Positions 21,660-34,094 of a stretch of DNA of 64,000 nt are shown here, in pieces. The stretch is from Aphrocallistes beatrix. Its lineage: Eukaryota; Porifera; Hexactinellida; Sceptrulophora; Aphrocallistidae. The position numbers were made by a program, and so were the translations under genes. Each line of letters opens with the position of its first letter. The first letter of the stretch is position 1. The stretch is taken from contig OY725491.1 in NCBI GenBank assembly GCA_963281255.1, positions 4,266,857 through 4,330,856 on the forward strand, in the 5' to 3' direction. Under the pieces are notes generated by a model, which worked only from the letters and a program-made list of their open reading frames with translations, was not told the origin of the DNA and did no database searches.

Positions 21660-24600
21660 CTCAATCTAACCTATTTTGGGATTTTTTTACTTTTATATAA
21701 ATATTGTAAACAAAATTTGATGAATAATTTCTCATATGGATCCGAAATTATAATACTCTAAATCAACACTTTTGAATACCCCATGTCAACCGTTGAAAGT
21801 TAGTCTCTAGCATATTTTTGTAATTTAGTTCTTTATGTATCCATTGTAAACAAAAGTAAACAAATGAATTATAAAATTTACTCGAAAATGCAATATTCGA
21901 AATCTACACCCCTGAAAACCCCATGTCAACCGTTGAAAGCAAGTTTCTAGCATATTTTTGAGATTTGTTTACTTTATATGTCTATTGTAGACAAAAGTCA
22001 ATAATAATTTATCATATAGATTATATTCGAAATAGACAACCCTAAAAACCCAATGTCAACCGTTAGAAGCTAGTCTCTTGCATATTTTTCAAATTCAAAT
22101 GATGTGAAAATATGTAGTATATAAAGGTGTGAAAATATGCACATAAGTTTTTTTATTACTATACACACTAATACATTTAAGTTATTAAACCTAGGTTGTG
22201 GCTTTGAAGTATTGATAACAAAACAATATATTGTAGTGTCGTACAATGATTTATATTGTGATAGTGTAGTCATATATTTAGAATAGAAAATGTGTGAAAA
22301 TTTGATTTCCATATTTTTTGTAGAGATGTGAAATTTCGCTTTGATCCTAGAACTTAATCGTAGTCACCTACATAGTCACCGACACCTACATGCCAATTTT
22401 CTTATCTCTACGACTTACCAATTCCTCAATCAATTCCAAGCGTTTTAATATACAAGATGTGTTCATAAAGTTAACTTTATTTGATATGGGCTGATTATGA
22501 ATTTTTCAAAAAGCATTGTTTGGGCAAGGAAGTTTTGATGCTTCACTTAAAACCCCAATATGTAGTATTGTAGATGCCGATTTTTACACTTTGAAAGTAA
22601 TAATTAACATAGGTATATATACATTTTTAAGCTTAAAAACACATTATTTTATGTAAACTTCTTTTTGAAGCATTATTTAACCGCAAATATAGGTTATTAG
22701 AACGTGTAGAACACGATTTTGCACTTCGACGAATGTTAATATTTTATATTAGTAAGAATATGAATCTATTATGAGTTTTCATATATTGAGTAGTAATAAT
22801 AATTAAGCCATTCATATCTCATTTACTGGAGTTGCACTATTGGCCTTTCCTGTCGACAAGAATTTTTAGGATTATTATTGGCAATAGCACAAAGCCTCAA
22901 TAAGGGGATTTCAGAATTAAACTCACATTTGGTTCCCCCGGACTTTTGAGGTCATTGAAAAAGCTTCGCTTATATCAGTGGTCCCCAACCTGTGGTCCGC
23001 GGACCCCTTAGGGGTCCACAAAAACATTTCAGGGGTCCGCCAACGATGTAGGGGTCCGCCAACGATGTAGGGGTCCGCAAGCATATTATGGGGTCCATGA
23101 TTTTGTGCTGTATTTGAGCTGTATTTTAAATAACGCCTCTATTCCATTCATTCACTAAGGGAAGCCAGTTTTCAAGTAGCAAGAAATTTGTTTTGTCGCT
23201 ACACTTTGCCCAAGGTGATATAATTGTAGTTCTTTATTGTATTATAGTATGTTTCGGAAGTTGAGATTGTAAGTTTTAGTGGTCTATAAATACTACACTA
23301 ATCATGTGTTTACTTCATATTGGTCGTATTTGGAGAGGGAATTTTATAACAACAAACAAAATGGCATCAAAGAGGAAAGCATCTGGAATTAATCCAGTGA
23401 TTAAAGAAAAGAATTTATAGCAGTGAATACCTTAGTTTTGGATTCATTAAATCACGAGTTAAACAAACCAGAATCGTGACCTACGTTATAATAAGGCCTG
23501 TTCACTACTCAAGAATAAGGGACAATGGATACCAAAGAAGGCCATATTCATATTCAACCATAATAATTGTCTTCGTTTTCTAAATAAGTTATTTATTTGA
23601 AAAACTACTCAAGGAATTTATCTGGCCTGTTGTAAGAGATTTCTACTACCATTTCAACCTCGACATGATAAAACTATATTTGTTTTCCTGAATTATGTTC
23701 TACTATTTTCCAATTAAATCTTACTAATTGATTACTTTATATTAATATTTATTTCATTCAAGTTCAATTAGTACAGTAATGCCAAACAAGTGTTCAGCTC
23801 CTGAATGTCGAAGTAACTACGCATGAGAACCGTACACTCCAGTATTCAAATTACCAAATGGTCCACCCGATCTAGTCAACAAATGGTTACGAGCACTCTG
23901 CAGAGAGAATATCGAGGACGTAAAGAACATCTATGTATGCTCCAAACATTTTCATCAAGATGATATTGAAACTAAATATTCGATCCTTCAACCAGATGGT
24001 TCTTATACGGAAGTGGAGCGTACTTTTCCAAAGTTGAAGAAAGAGGTGGTGCCAAGATTCCTACCCGGCTGTCCCCCTAATCTCTCCTCGTCTATAGAAT
24101 CGAAACCACGGAGATTCGACCGAGCTGTAAAAGAACAGGATTTATTTCATACTGCACTAGTACAGCACAGGTGTAAATTCTTTACGAAAAAATTAGAAAA
24201 ATTACCAACGAAAACAATTATTATCTTAAGTAACTAGCATATTAGTAGTGCCGGAATCCGTTTTTGATTTGATCTGGTGACGTCAGAATTTTTCAGAAAT
24301 TGGATTTTCCCCATTTCAAATTGCATTTTACACGTAAATTGTGATCTGTCCGTCGCTTTGATATGTCCGGTTGTTTCCATACTGAGTATGGTATGAATCA
24401 ATTAAATTCGCTTTATAATTACCTGATTATACATGTTTCGGTCACACTAAATGATATTTATAGATAAAACTTCGATAAATCAGTCAAAATGTAGGGTTTT
24501 GTATTTTGTCATTTTTTAGTGTCCCTCATAGCTGTCAACATATATTTTATATTGCTATTTTTCATATTTCCGTGTTTAACAAAACACTTGAATAAATAGT

Positions 24601-25032
24601 ATCAGTTTAGAACCTGAGACAACAACTATTTTTCATGATTTATAGATCATATAATCTAAGGACTTATCATGTCCGGACATTATCCCGCCAAAATAAATAA
24701 ATTCAATTTTCCAAAAATGCTATATTATCCTCTTCGTTATGTTGAACCTAGATTATATATTATAGTGATGTATATTACCGACATTGTGCGTTTGAAAATA
24801 ATGTTTCTGAAGATTTTATGAAGGGTTTAGATTGCAAGTAAAACTGAAGAAATTGCACTATAGAAGTGGACAATAAACTCGATAAAAATATTTCGCCGAC
24901 TTGAATTTGTATACTTTTTTAAAATATCAATGAGTAACTTAATTTAATATGTTATATACGTATATAGAAGCATATAATTAGTTAAATAACTTAATTATCT
25001 AAGGAGATGAATGGAGCATGGAATAACCATTC

Positions 25033-27262
25033 TTAATCTGAATCAGAGCTTTCAGAATCAGTTTCCCAATTATGAGGCACTAATCTTTCCTCGTCATCAC
25101 TGTCCTCATCATTTTCTCCTTCCTTATTATTACTCAATTCTACTTTTGTTGTTGATCTAGTAACTTTGTCCCACTGCAGGTTGTAGTTGTAAGTCACTAT
25201 ACAATCGACAAGACGCTGAGGATATAAAGGATTTTCTCTTCCTGTCTTGAATCGAAGATTCTAAACTTGTTGTATTCGTGAATGAAGCATTTCTCCACTC
25301 TGTTCTGAACAAATTGCTGCACCGGCATCTGGTATACTTTCAAAATGATTGAAATATTCTTCGTAGTGATCAGACAGAATGTGAGATTTTAGCGACCATG
25401 GTAAATTTGCATCACGCCAAGCTTCTCTAAACGCTTGTATACTTTCACGCCATCTGGTTTTCCTTATCTTACCTAATCAATTATCCTTCACTTGTTTCAA
25501 TGTTTTCAATGCATTTAGGAATTTAACTGAGCTATCAGCAAATGGTATATCATCCAAATGATCCAGCAGTCTAGAACAGGAATTACCCTCCAGAGTAGCA
25601 TTCCAATATTCAGATCGGTCTACCATATATCGACAGAGCGCTGAGCAGTGATGCTTGTAAAGCTGATGATCCCTTCGACTTGATGCACTGTCACTTGGTC
25701 TTGCTTCATTATATAGTCTGTTTACCAAAGCAAGAAGAATATGCAATGGAGCGAGGGCTATTTTTTCCATTGGTGACTCGGACCAGGAAATTATTGGGTT
25801 ATTTATGACGTTATGGCGTTTTCTAACTAAATCAACCATTAGATCCTGGTGTTTCCTAGCTTTGTCTGGTAAGCCTGTACAGAGTGAACCATTGCGCCAT
25901 AAACAGAATGGACAAGGGTAGTTGCTCGATGCTTGTTGAATACCCACGAGCAAAGCCGCTACTAAAATCGCAAGCTATGTCTATGGGAATATCATTTTCA
26001 AATAATTTGTGAATAGATGAATATGTAAACAGTTCCCTCAAATTATGATAATTCTCCGGTGCGTTTCCCATTGCAACGACAAAGTTTGAAAGTACACTAT
26101 TTGGAGTCGGTGTATATAGGCTATTAGGATGCATTGATATAATGTTCACTGACATCTTCAGGAAATCCTTCCCTCCGTCAACTTGAAGCTTCAATCTAGA
26201 GATAGAATCTGACTGAGAATGAGTAATAATGTTGAGGAGATTATTGATGTCAATACAACATCCGAACGGAGTAGGCTGTTGGATAGGTATCAATTTCTTA
26301 TTTACCATTGGAAGGATAATTGATGTAAAAATACTTCCAAATATCTCCCATTTTTCATCCCATGCGCGTTTAATCCCACCATCAGGAAAGGAAATTCCAT
26401 CTCGGCGTAGAATTCTCCCTAGTTCCCAATAAGAATTTTTCCCAAGACCAAGATGGCCTAACCTCTGTAAATCTCTTGCTGCTTCAACACTCAAATGCTT
26501 AAGTACAGCACCTCTACCTTCGTAGCCAACTGTAATTGCTAGTCTATTGTTCGAATCATAAGGATGATTCAGACCAATTGGAGGATTATTACTAGAGCAT
26601 GAAATATTCTTTCTTTCTAGTTGCAACGTTTCTTTAACATAGTTAACAGCCACATTACTTGTGTAGCCTCGGGCTTCTACTCTTTCTGCAAATAGTTTTC
26701 CAGCTATTGCGGAGCTCTGAGGATATTTGAAAACGCTGGAACAAAATTTTAGGTCGTGATTGTCCAAATGCATTCAGCATTTGCTACAAATTGCCACATA
26801 TGACGACTGTTCTAAGGGTCTGCCAGGTCGAGGCGCATTAGCTTTGAGTTTAGTCAAGAAATCATTGAGTGACGATGCATTGATCTGACAAACATAGCAG
26901 CGGTTTTCCATTTTGCACCTTATTGTTCCACGAGTACTAGACTGTTGCTCTTCAATACAAGGTAGAATCGCAATTTTAGCATGATCATCTTCCCATTTTT
27001 CAGTTGTTAATTTTCCTCTTTCTAGGTTAGCTAGACGAGACCGACTACCTGAACAAAGTACCTTTGGTTTAGTTGTGTCGGCGAGCTCTTGCATGAAGTC
27101 AATTTGGTAGTATTTAAGTGCTCAGTTTATTACAAGCTGATTAAGTGGTTGGCGAACAGATTCTTTCGGTATTCCTCTGGATGAAGTTCGGTTGAAGCAC
27201 AACCGACAAACACGATAAAGATTATCAATGTGATAACCATCGCAAAGAAATTATACTTCATT
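25033..27262 (-). pseudogene. Putative transposase of the Chapaev-like element, broken
   Basis: Segments in order on the minus strand: a cysteine-bearing start (YRVCRLCFNRTSSRGIPKES), MENRCYVCQINAS (C-x2-C), a central region ending in LQVDGGKDFLKMSVNII, SSNYPCPFCLW (C-x2-C), APLHILLALVNRLYNEA, and KSHILSDHYEEYF with a nearby SEQSGE. It ends in an acidic tail with its stop at 25033. DGG-K-FLK followed by a PC-x2-C motif and an L-HILL-LVN helix is a layout I recall from large uncharacterised transposase-like proteins of invertebrates; assignment to Chapaev is inference from the ends. Defects: in-frame TGA at 26774-26776, a frame change near 25900-25950, TGA after VKDN near 25477 and an interrupted N-terminus. 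Confidence 0.6.
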
Positions 27263-27480
27263 TGGCATTGCCATAACTGTCAAGAATAGAAAGAATGAGA
27301 TTTGTAATTCTGTTTATTTGAGTTTTTAAAATATAATTAGCTACGTATTTATTGATTCAGACAAAAGAAGTACATACTAGAAACATAAAATGGATTCAAT
27401 TTCTATGAAGCTTAAATATCACTACCACAAATGATAACAAAAACTGTGAAGCATGAAATCTTATCAATAAAAAGAATATA

Positions 27481-28803
27481 CAGGGTGACACAAAAGTTCT
27501 GCAACAAAATTGTAATTTTTATACAATACACAAAAAAGAAGTAACAACTCTAAAAGCTCAGTAAGAATGATCAACAATACCTAATTATATAATGTCAATA
27601 CAGTTTGACTCTAATTCATTTCAAATCTATTCCCTCTGGCCTTCAGACAACTTCTCACTCTGTCTGGGAACAAATTGCAGGCCCGAGCGACTTCATCTTG
27701 GTCTAACTCAGACCAAACTTTGGACAAAGCCCGTTTAAGTGCTGGAATATTATCGTATGCTCTATTATTCACTAATTCCTCCAATCTCCCCCATAAATAA
27801 TAGTCACAAGGGTTTAGATCTGGACTTGCAGGAGGCCAATCCTCTCGGGATAAAAAGCCTGGTAAATTATTTGATAACCAATCTTGTGTAATTTTCGCGG
27901 TATGAGCTGGTGCACCATCCTGTTGGAATACCCATTGCGTGTTTTTCATGAAGGTTGAACTGATAGGAAGAACATATTTCTTTAAAATATGATTCATGTA
28001 CAAATCGGCATTAATTTTCATTCCATCTGGTATGAATACTAAGGGGGTTTTTCCAAAAGCTGAGATTCCTGCCCAAACCATAATACTTTTAGGGTGTTGT
28101 GTTTTCTGGACTGTCCGAAATTTCTCTGGGATATCCTCCCGTGTTAAGGAATAAACACACGAATTTTTAGAGTTGTACTTTTCCTCTATACAGAATTTTT
28201 TTTCGTCTGAAAATACAATTGAATCGGAGTTAACATTTTTGAGCCAGGCAAGCAGTTTTCGGCATCTTTCTATTCTCTTTGAAATAGTTTTGGCATTAAG
28301 AGACTCTACCCTGGTTCGTTTGAAACATTTTATGCCTAAATCCTTTTTGATTATTCGCCGAGCAGATTCTCTGTCAATTCCGACTTTTGCGGCTACCTTC
28401 CGGGTGGACGTTGTCGGTCGACGGATCAAAATCTGACGAATTTTTTTCTTGTTAGCTGGCGTCCTGACCGTTCGTGACCTGATCGTTGAATATCTGTGAT
28501 CTTGCCCGTCTCAATATAGCGTTTAATTGTTCGGGATATAAAAGATCGTGAGTATTTTGGAGAACCAAGGGTTCTTAGTATCTGGTTTTGCTTTTTACCA
28601 TTGAGAAATAATTGAATAACAGCAGAGCGCTTTTGTTGTAATTCTGATACTCCAGACATAATGATCCTCAATAATCAAATATAGTAGAAGCTACAATAAC
28701 AGTATGGAGTTAATTGATAGAGTAAGTTGAACTAAGATTTGAATTAGGGTTTACTATCAAACAATAAGATTGAATTTTGTTGCAGAACTTTTGTGTCACC
28801 CTG
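27481..28803 (-). mobile_element. maT-type Tc1/mariner element (DD37D)
   Basis: Perfect inverted termini of about 31 bp, starting CAGGGTGACACAAAAGTTCT, flanked by TA (27479-27480, 28804-28805). 1,323 bp long with one minus-strand transposase. Identical ends and a nearly open gene make it the youngest complete element in the window. It sits upstream of the Chapaev-like gene inside that element. Confidence 0.95.
27611..28659 (-). pseudogene. maT transposase, one frameshift
   Basis: MSGVSELQQKRSAVIQLFL opens a paired-HTH N-terminus, and a second HTH follows (TRKVAAKVGIDRESARRIIK). Catalytic residues: Asp in VFSDEKKF, Asp in FQQDGAPAHTA, and Asp in SPDLNPCDYYLW, with 37 residues between the last two (D37D, maT group). 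The C-terminus ends GNRFEMN at 27611. The only defect seen is a one-base slip in a run of seven A at about 28432, between QLTRKK and the continuing KIRQILIRRP frame. All three catalytic residues remain. About 345 residues in total, the usual length. Active relatives may still exist elsewhere in the genome. Confidence 0.93.
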
Positions 28804-28872
28804 TATATACATTGAATTATATATCATCCTTACTATTAAAACTCGATGATTGTATATATATATATATATATA

Positions 28873-29347
28873 TCTGTACGAATTGATTGAAGAAACTGCC
28901 GGGCGAAGAAGGCTGATTTTTGGCATGTGGGAGTCTTTTGGCTATGGCTCCAGTAAGTTCTGAGCTCAGACCAAAATGTCGACTCATCATGGAATTATGA
29001 CGTCATTGTCACATTTTTAAAAGTTAAGCAACACAGTTATTCGGGCATAACTCAGCCATTATAGGAGATAGAAGGCTGAAATTTTAATAGAATCTGTATA
29101 CTAACATACCTCACAAATGATGCGACTTTCATCAAAAAATGATGACTCATCACTTTGTTATGACGTCATCATTACGCATCAAAAATTTGAAAATTGACAA
29201 ATTTGGTGATTTTTCGAGTGAAATCGGTTTTAACACTAAGATGGACATATTTAGAGATGTTGTCTCCCTTATAGGCGACCGAAAGGAGCCTCCGGCGGAC
29301 ACGAAGTGTCCGCCAGCCGCGCAGCGCAAGCAAGCGAAGCGCGCTTG
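28873..29347 (+). repeat. Family A, copy 5 (most complete)
   Basis: Runs from TCTGTACGAATTGATTGAAG through GGCATGTGGGAGTC and the body to the GC-rich tail (hairpin GGCGGACAC/GTGTCCGCC, then GCGAAGCGCGCTTG). It is preceded by a TA microsatellite and by CTTACTATTAAAACTCGAT, a sequence that also follows the tail at 29348, so copies 5 and 6 are head-to-tail. Confidence 0.85.
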
Positions 29348-29395
29348 TTACTATTAAAACTCGATTAATGTGTAATATATATATATATATATATA

Positions 29396-29680
29396 TCTGT
29401 AACGAATTGATTGAAGAAACTGCCAGGCGTAGAAAGCTGATTTTTGGCATATGGGAGTCTTTTGGCTATGGCTCCAGTAAGTTCTGAGTTCAGAGCAAAT
29501 TGTCGACTCATCATGGAATTATGACGTCATTGTCACATTTTTAAAAGTTAAGCAACACAGTTATTCGGGCATAACTGAGCCATAATAGGAGATAGAAGGC
29601 TGAAATTTTAATAGAATCTGTATACTAACACGTCTCACATATGATACAACTATAATCAAAAAATGATGACTCATTACTTT
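29396..29680 (+). repeat. Family A, copy 6 (truncated)
   Basis: A second head-to-tail copy after copy 5, nearly identical through the body, stopping before the GC-rich tail where the right terminus of the Chapaev-like element begins. Confidence 0.85.
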
Positions 29681-31666
29681 AATGCAATATGAAATGAGGA
29701 AAATCCAATTTCTGAAAAATTCTGACGTCACCAGAACAAATCAAAAACGGATTCCGGCACTACTAATATGCTAGTTACTTAAGATAATAATTGTTTTCGT
29801 TGGTAATTTTTCTAATTTTTTCGTGAAGAATTTACACCTGTGACAGAGCCGAGAACAGTTCAGCCTAGATGAAAAGCCATATCAAATTACTATAATAGAA
29901 GACTTGATATCGAACGTGAAACTTTTAAATCTCCCTAGCAAATGGATTGTCTGGTCTTCTGATAACATGTCTCTCCACTTCGTCAAGCCGTCTATTACAG
30001 ATCATTTGATTTCCATTCGTTGTTCACTAACGGTTACTGAAACACTTCACATTATTGGGGTTTATGAAGGTACAAAACTAACTCTATCTCGATCGAAGAT
30101 AAAAGACCTTCGAGAAGTTGATTCTTTACTTGATTCTTTACGAAATTGATCAATATTCCCCCAGTGCTACTTTATCAGATACCAAGACAGCCCAACAGCA
30201 AGTCAAAGAAGCCACACTCTGCGTTAGACAAGCTATAAACTTACTATCTCCACCAGAAGAAGATTCGTCGGAACACCAGCCTATATATTTGCGTCTTCAA
30301 TTTATCCTGTGCCAATTGGAAAACGCGTTGTTACCCAAAAATAGTAGACGCTACAATGTTAATACCCTTGTACTTGCTCTCAAATACCAGCTTATCTCGC
30401 CTGTTTGTTACAAGTTTATACAATCCTTTGATTGCCACTCCTTTCCACATCATTCTACCCTTAAACGTTTATATTCCAGTTTTGGAATGGATAATGAATT
30501 TACAAACTACTATCTGAAACAGTCAACTACACAGTCCAACAATTGGGAGCGCAATGTTATCATTCAGATGGATGAAATTCATGTAAAGTCAACATTTACC
30601 TATAAAGGTGGAAAAATAATCGGATCTTCACTCAATCCTACTGATCCAGCTAAGACAGTTTTCGCTTTTATGATTTCCAGCTTGTCAAAAAAATGGTCTA
30701 CTATTATTCGTTTGCTTCCTTGTGCAACCTCTTCAGCAATCGAGATATTCCCTATCATTAAATCTGTCATTCGAGATGTAGAATCATGTGGACTCTTCGT
30801 TCACGTTTTATGTACGGATAACTATCCGATGAATGTTAATATTTTCAAGTTGTTTGCACCCAACCGGACCCTCGAGCATATTGTTCCTCATCCTTTGGAT
30901 TTCAATCGACCTTTGTTTTTGATGTTTGACTTTGTTCACATCCTCAAATCTATCCGTAATAACTGGCTTAATCAAAAGAACTTCAATAAAACAATTCACT
31001 ATCCTAATTTTGAAAACTTCATTGATGTCCAAACTGCAATTCGAAGAGATTCGCCAGTTGTATAAATGTGAACAAAACTCGGTTGCTAAGTTAGCCCCAA
31101 GGTTAACTTCGAAATCGTGTTGGCCTTCTACCTTTGAGAGGCAAAATGTTACTTTAGCTTTACGAATATTCGATGATCCAACAGCCGCTGCATTGAACGT
31201 TAAACATCTATCAAAATACCAACTTTGTACTACGTCACAGACAGCAGATTTTATTTCTATTATCTGTAAGGTTTGGAAAATTTTCAATATAAATACTCCA
31301 AATAAGGGTCTGCTTCTGAAGGATGAATTTTCCAATCCACTATCTTACAACGATACACGATTTAGTTTCCTCAAACGCGTGATTGATTGGTTAGAATGCT
31401 GGAGATCTATTCCTGAAAAGAACGGTAAACTCAGTCCTCAAACCTTCACAAGTTTTCGTCACTCTTGTGTTACACTATCATCAATTGTAAATCATCTCAC
31501 TCAACATTGTGGATTTTCTTATGTCCTGTCCTCATTCCTACAAAATGATCCTCTTGAACATCATTTTGGCCTCTACCGGATGATGTCCGGTGCACAATAC
31601 CATATTAGCTATTGTCAACTATTGGAAACAGAAAGAAGGTTGAAAATATCCAGCATTCTGAATATA

Positions 31667-32094
31667 CAGTGGAACCTGTATATAACGGCCACCCAAGGGA
31701 CTGGACAAAATTGGCCGTTATGCACAGGTGGCCGTTATATACAGGTGATTGTCTTAATCCCCAAAAGGGATCAACGTAGTGAAATGAATATCAAGCTTTT
31801 AGAATCTATTACTTGAAGTAATATAATGAAACTTGTTTATCGTTCGTAACAGGTTCTGTCATAAACACATAAAAAGGTGAAAAATTTGATGATCATTATA
31901 GACAGGTAGTGACCATTATAGACAGATAATGGCCGTTATACACAGTTTTTGGGTCAGTAAGGGACTGCAAATGGAAGGCCGCTGGCCGCGTTGAGCAGGT
32001 GACCGCTATACACAGGGTAAATATCATGGAATTTCGACGGGACTGTTCAATGGTGACCGCTATAGACAGGTGACCGTTATAGCAGGTTCGACTG
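31667..32094. mobile_element. pogo-like MITE in the P-like transposase
   Basis: Ends CAGTGGAACCTGTATATAAC and a decayed inverse (GTTATAGCAGGTTCGACTG), TA flanks. The interior repeats GGTGACCGCTATAGACAGGT-type motifs. 428 bp; non-coding. Typical of Tigger/pogo-derived MITEs. Confidence 0.85.
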
Positions 32095-34043
32095 TATTTT
32101 CGAAGAAATCATCTGAGAACCAACCATCGTTAAAAGAGTTCTTAGATACTTGCAGCTGTTCATCAGCATTTGAGTCCGAACCCCATACCTCTTTTAATTT
32201 AGATTTGTATTTCTCAGTGTTCGAAGAGTATTCTGAGATAGAAATAAGCACGCCAATACTTCAGTCATTATCCTTTATCGCAGGTTATGCAGTACACACT
32301 TTCTACAGACGTTCTTGTAAATGCCAAACTTGTCTCATTTCTCACGGAAGAAAAAGACATGGATATCGAAGAGCCTCCAGATTCTAAATACAAACTTATT
32401 CAAGTCGTCGACAGAGGTTCACTAAAATGGCCAAGCAATTGTATCCTGGAAGCAATTGTTACATTGTGGAAAGTTTTCTCTACTATTGTAAATGACGCTG
32501 ATCTAAACAATAGTTTTATTAACGGTCTTTCGAGAAATATTATAGTAGGCATAACAACGTCTATAATCGAAAACGCACATGGCGAACAGTGGAGAGTCGT
32601 TTGTAGAATGTGTGGTACACTCCGGTGGGATACTAGCCAAGCTCCTTTTGTCTACTTCAAATTGCATTCTTTCCAATAAAATAAAGAATATGAATGCCTT
32701 ACAAACAAATCAAGCAGGAAACGCTCGAAAATTGAAAAAATTAAAGTCAGATTAATCCCTTTATTTGTCTAATTTTGTATCACTTATTCAACAAATACTA
32801 TGTCGACATGACAATATTTTACTAAATATCACCGTCTATTCATTTAAACTATTACCTACATTATATTTCATATTTGAATTCTTCTAAAAAGCGGTTTAAT
32901 TCGATAATATCTTAAAATTGAATAATTGTAGTAATGGCCTTCTTTGGTATCCATGGTCCATTATTCTTGAGTAGTAAACAGGCCTTATTATAACGTAGGT
33001 CACGCCAGAATGTATTTTCTGTGGAGATATTTTGTCGTATGATGCCATGAAGCCAGCGAAATTAAAACGCCATCAGGAATCACGACATGCAAGCACTTTA
33101 GGTCAAGACTCAGCGTACTTTGAGGTAAGAAGTTTTAAAGTCTTAATTTGAAAAACAATATACAAATAAAAGTAGTAATCCATTAAATATTTATTCTTTC
33201 AAAAACATAAATGATATTTTGTACGGTGCTTATATACACTTTTTTCTTTCAGCGCAAGAGGGAGCTATACATTGCTAAGAGGACCACAATCATAACAGAT
33301 GCATTTTCTCAGCAAAACAAAGATCTGGTTAAAGCTACACAGGCATCGTACTTGGTGAGTCTTAACATTGCAAATCCAAAAAGCCACATACCATCGGAGA
33401 GGAACTAATAAAACCATCTTGGGTACAAATTACCTCGCTGAAAGGGGTGAGCAAGCTGCAAACAAATCAATTGCGTTCCTCTGTCAGCCGAAACATATTT
33501 TAAACAATAATCTGCAAAATGAAATACTTCACTCAGTGAATCTTACATGAAAAACGAGAGGTGCGGATATCTTTGCTGCTGTGGATTGTTTCTTCAAAGA
33601 ACACAATCTTAATTATGAAAAACTCGTATGGTGGCTCTCTCGTGGACGTGTCCTTGGACGACTTTTTGAATTGTGTGATAAAGTCAGAGAATTCCTGAGA
33701 GATATTGAAAGTGGGTACGTAACATATTTCGAGTCCATGAGTTCATGTTGCGTTTGGCGTATTTGTCTGACATTTTTGATCATTTCAACCAAGCAAATTT
33801 GAAATTGCAAGGTCCTGAAACTACAGTCATTGATTGTAAACAAGTAATTAATGCCTTTTGTAAACGCCTCAAACTCTGGTGTGATAAACTTCAGCATGGT
33901 AATACTGAGATGTTTCCGGGTCTCAGCGAAATTCTTGAAGAAACTTTATCATCTTCCTTGGTAAAAGAATTTGTGGAGCATATGACGAATGTAGAGTCCG
34001 AAATCACTACGCGCTTCATGGAAATACAGGAGGCTGACAAACT

Positions 34044-34094
34044 CTTCCGTAGTAGCAGTGAACGGGATCGACCCGTTCACTGCTACTACGGAAG
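34044..34094. repeat. 23-bp inverted duplication in the hAT coding region
   Basis: A perfect 23-bp stem with a 5-base loop (ATCGA). The right arm encodes the conserved DPFTATTED stretch of hAT transposases; the left arm is its inverse and has no counterpart in the family. It therefore looks like a fold-back templated insertion that also shifts the frame. Confidence 0.85.

Larger units (their letters stand above)
24166..29842 (-). mobile_element. Chapaev-like (CMC superfamily) DNA transposon, tentative
   Basis: Inverted termini of about 165 bp, nearly identical, starting CACAGGTGTAAATTCTT. 4-bp duplication ACAG (24162-24165, 29843-29846); removing it restores the P-like reading frame (LVQSREQF). 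CAC-initial ends plus a short duplication fit CACTA/Mirage/Chapaev elements. It carries one minus-strand gene (25033-27262), a maT element (27481-28803) and two family A copies. The TIRs differ at only a handful of positions, so the element is fairly young. Confidence 0.72.
23779..32679 (+). pseudogene. P-like transposase (THAP9-type), broken
   Basis: N-terminal THAP domain: MPNKCSAPECRSNY, then NKWLRALCRENI, VCSKHF and VPRFLPGCPP (23779-24100). After the Chapaev-like insertion the frame resumes at SREQFSLDEKPYQI (29850). The RNase H-like catalytic part has IIQMDEIHVKS (first Asp), KGGKIIGSS, VLCTDNYPMNV (second Asp), DFVHILKSIRNNWL, and later the P-specific block LEHHFGLYRMMSGAQYHIS. The C-terminus (IAGYAVHTFYRRSCKC, then DRGSLKWPSNC) lies after the pogo-like MITE. 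Defects: in-frame TGA at 23824, frame changes near 30120, 31040 and 32290, and both insertions. Similarity to THAP9-like P transposases is strong throughout. Confidence 0.93.
23475..33004 (+). mobile_element. P-like (THAP) DNA transposon with 7-bp target duplication
   Basis: Inverted termini of about 68 bp, starting CGTGACCTACGTTATAATAA and ending with the inverse. Target duplication CCAGAAT (23468-23474, 33005-33011). It lies inside the hAT BED-finger codons: without it the hAT reads KPECIFCG without a break. It contains a P-type transposase in segments 23779-24165 and 29843-32679, the Chapaev-like element 24166-29842 and a pogo-like MITE 31667-32094. Its own length without insertions is about 3.4 kb. 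Confidence 0.93.

Noticed and set aside
30808-31335. 175-codon minus-strand open frame
   Set aside because: Shadow of the plus-strand P-like transposase.
23475-33004. Reading the 9.5-kb TIR-bounded unit as a large Polinton-type element
   Set aside because: The transposase is clearly P-type with THAP domain, and the bulk is a nested insertion; no capsid or polymerase genes.
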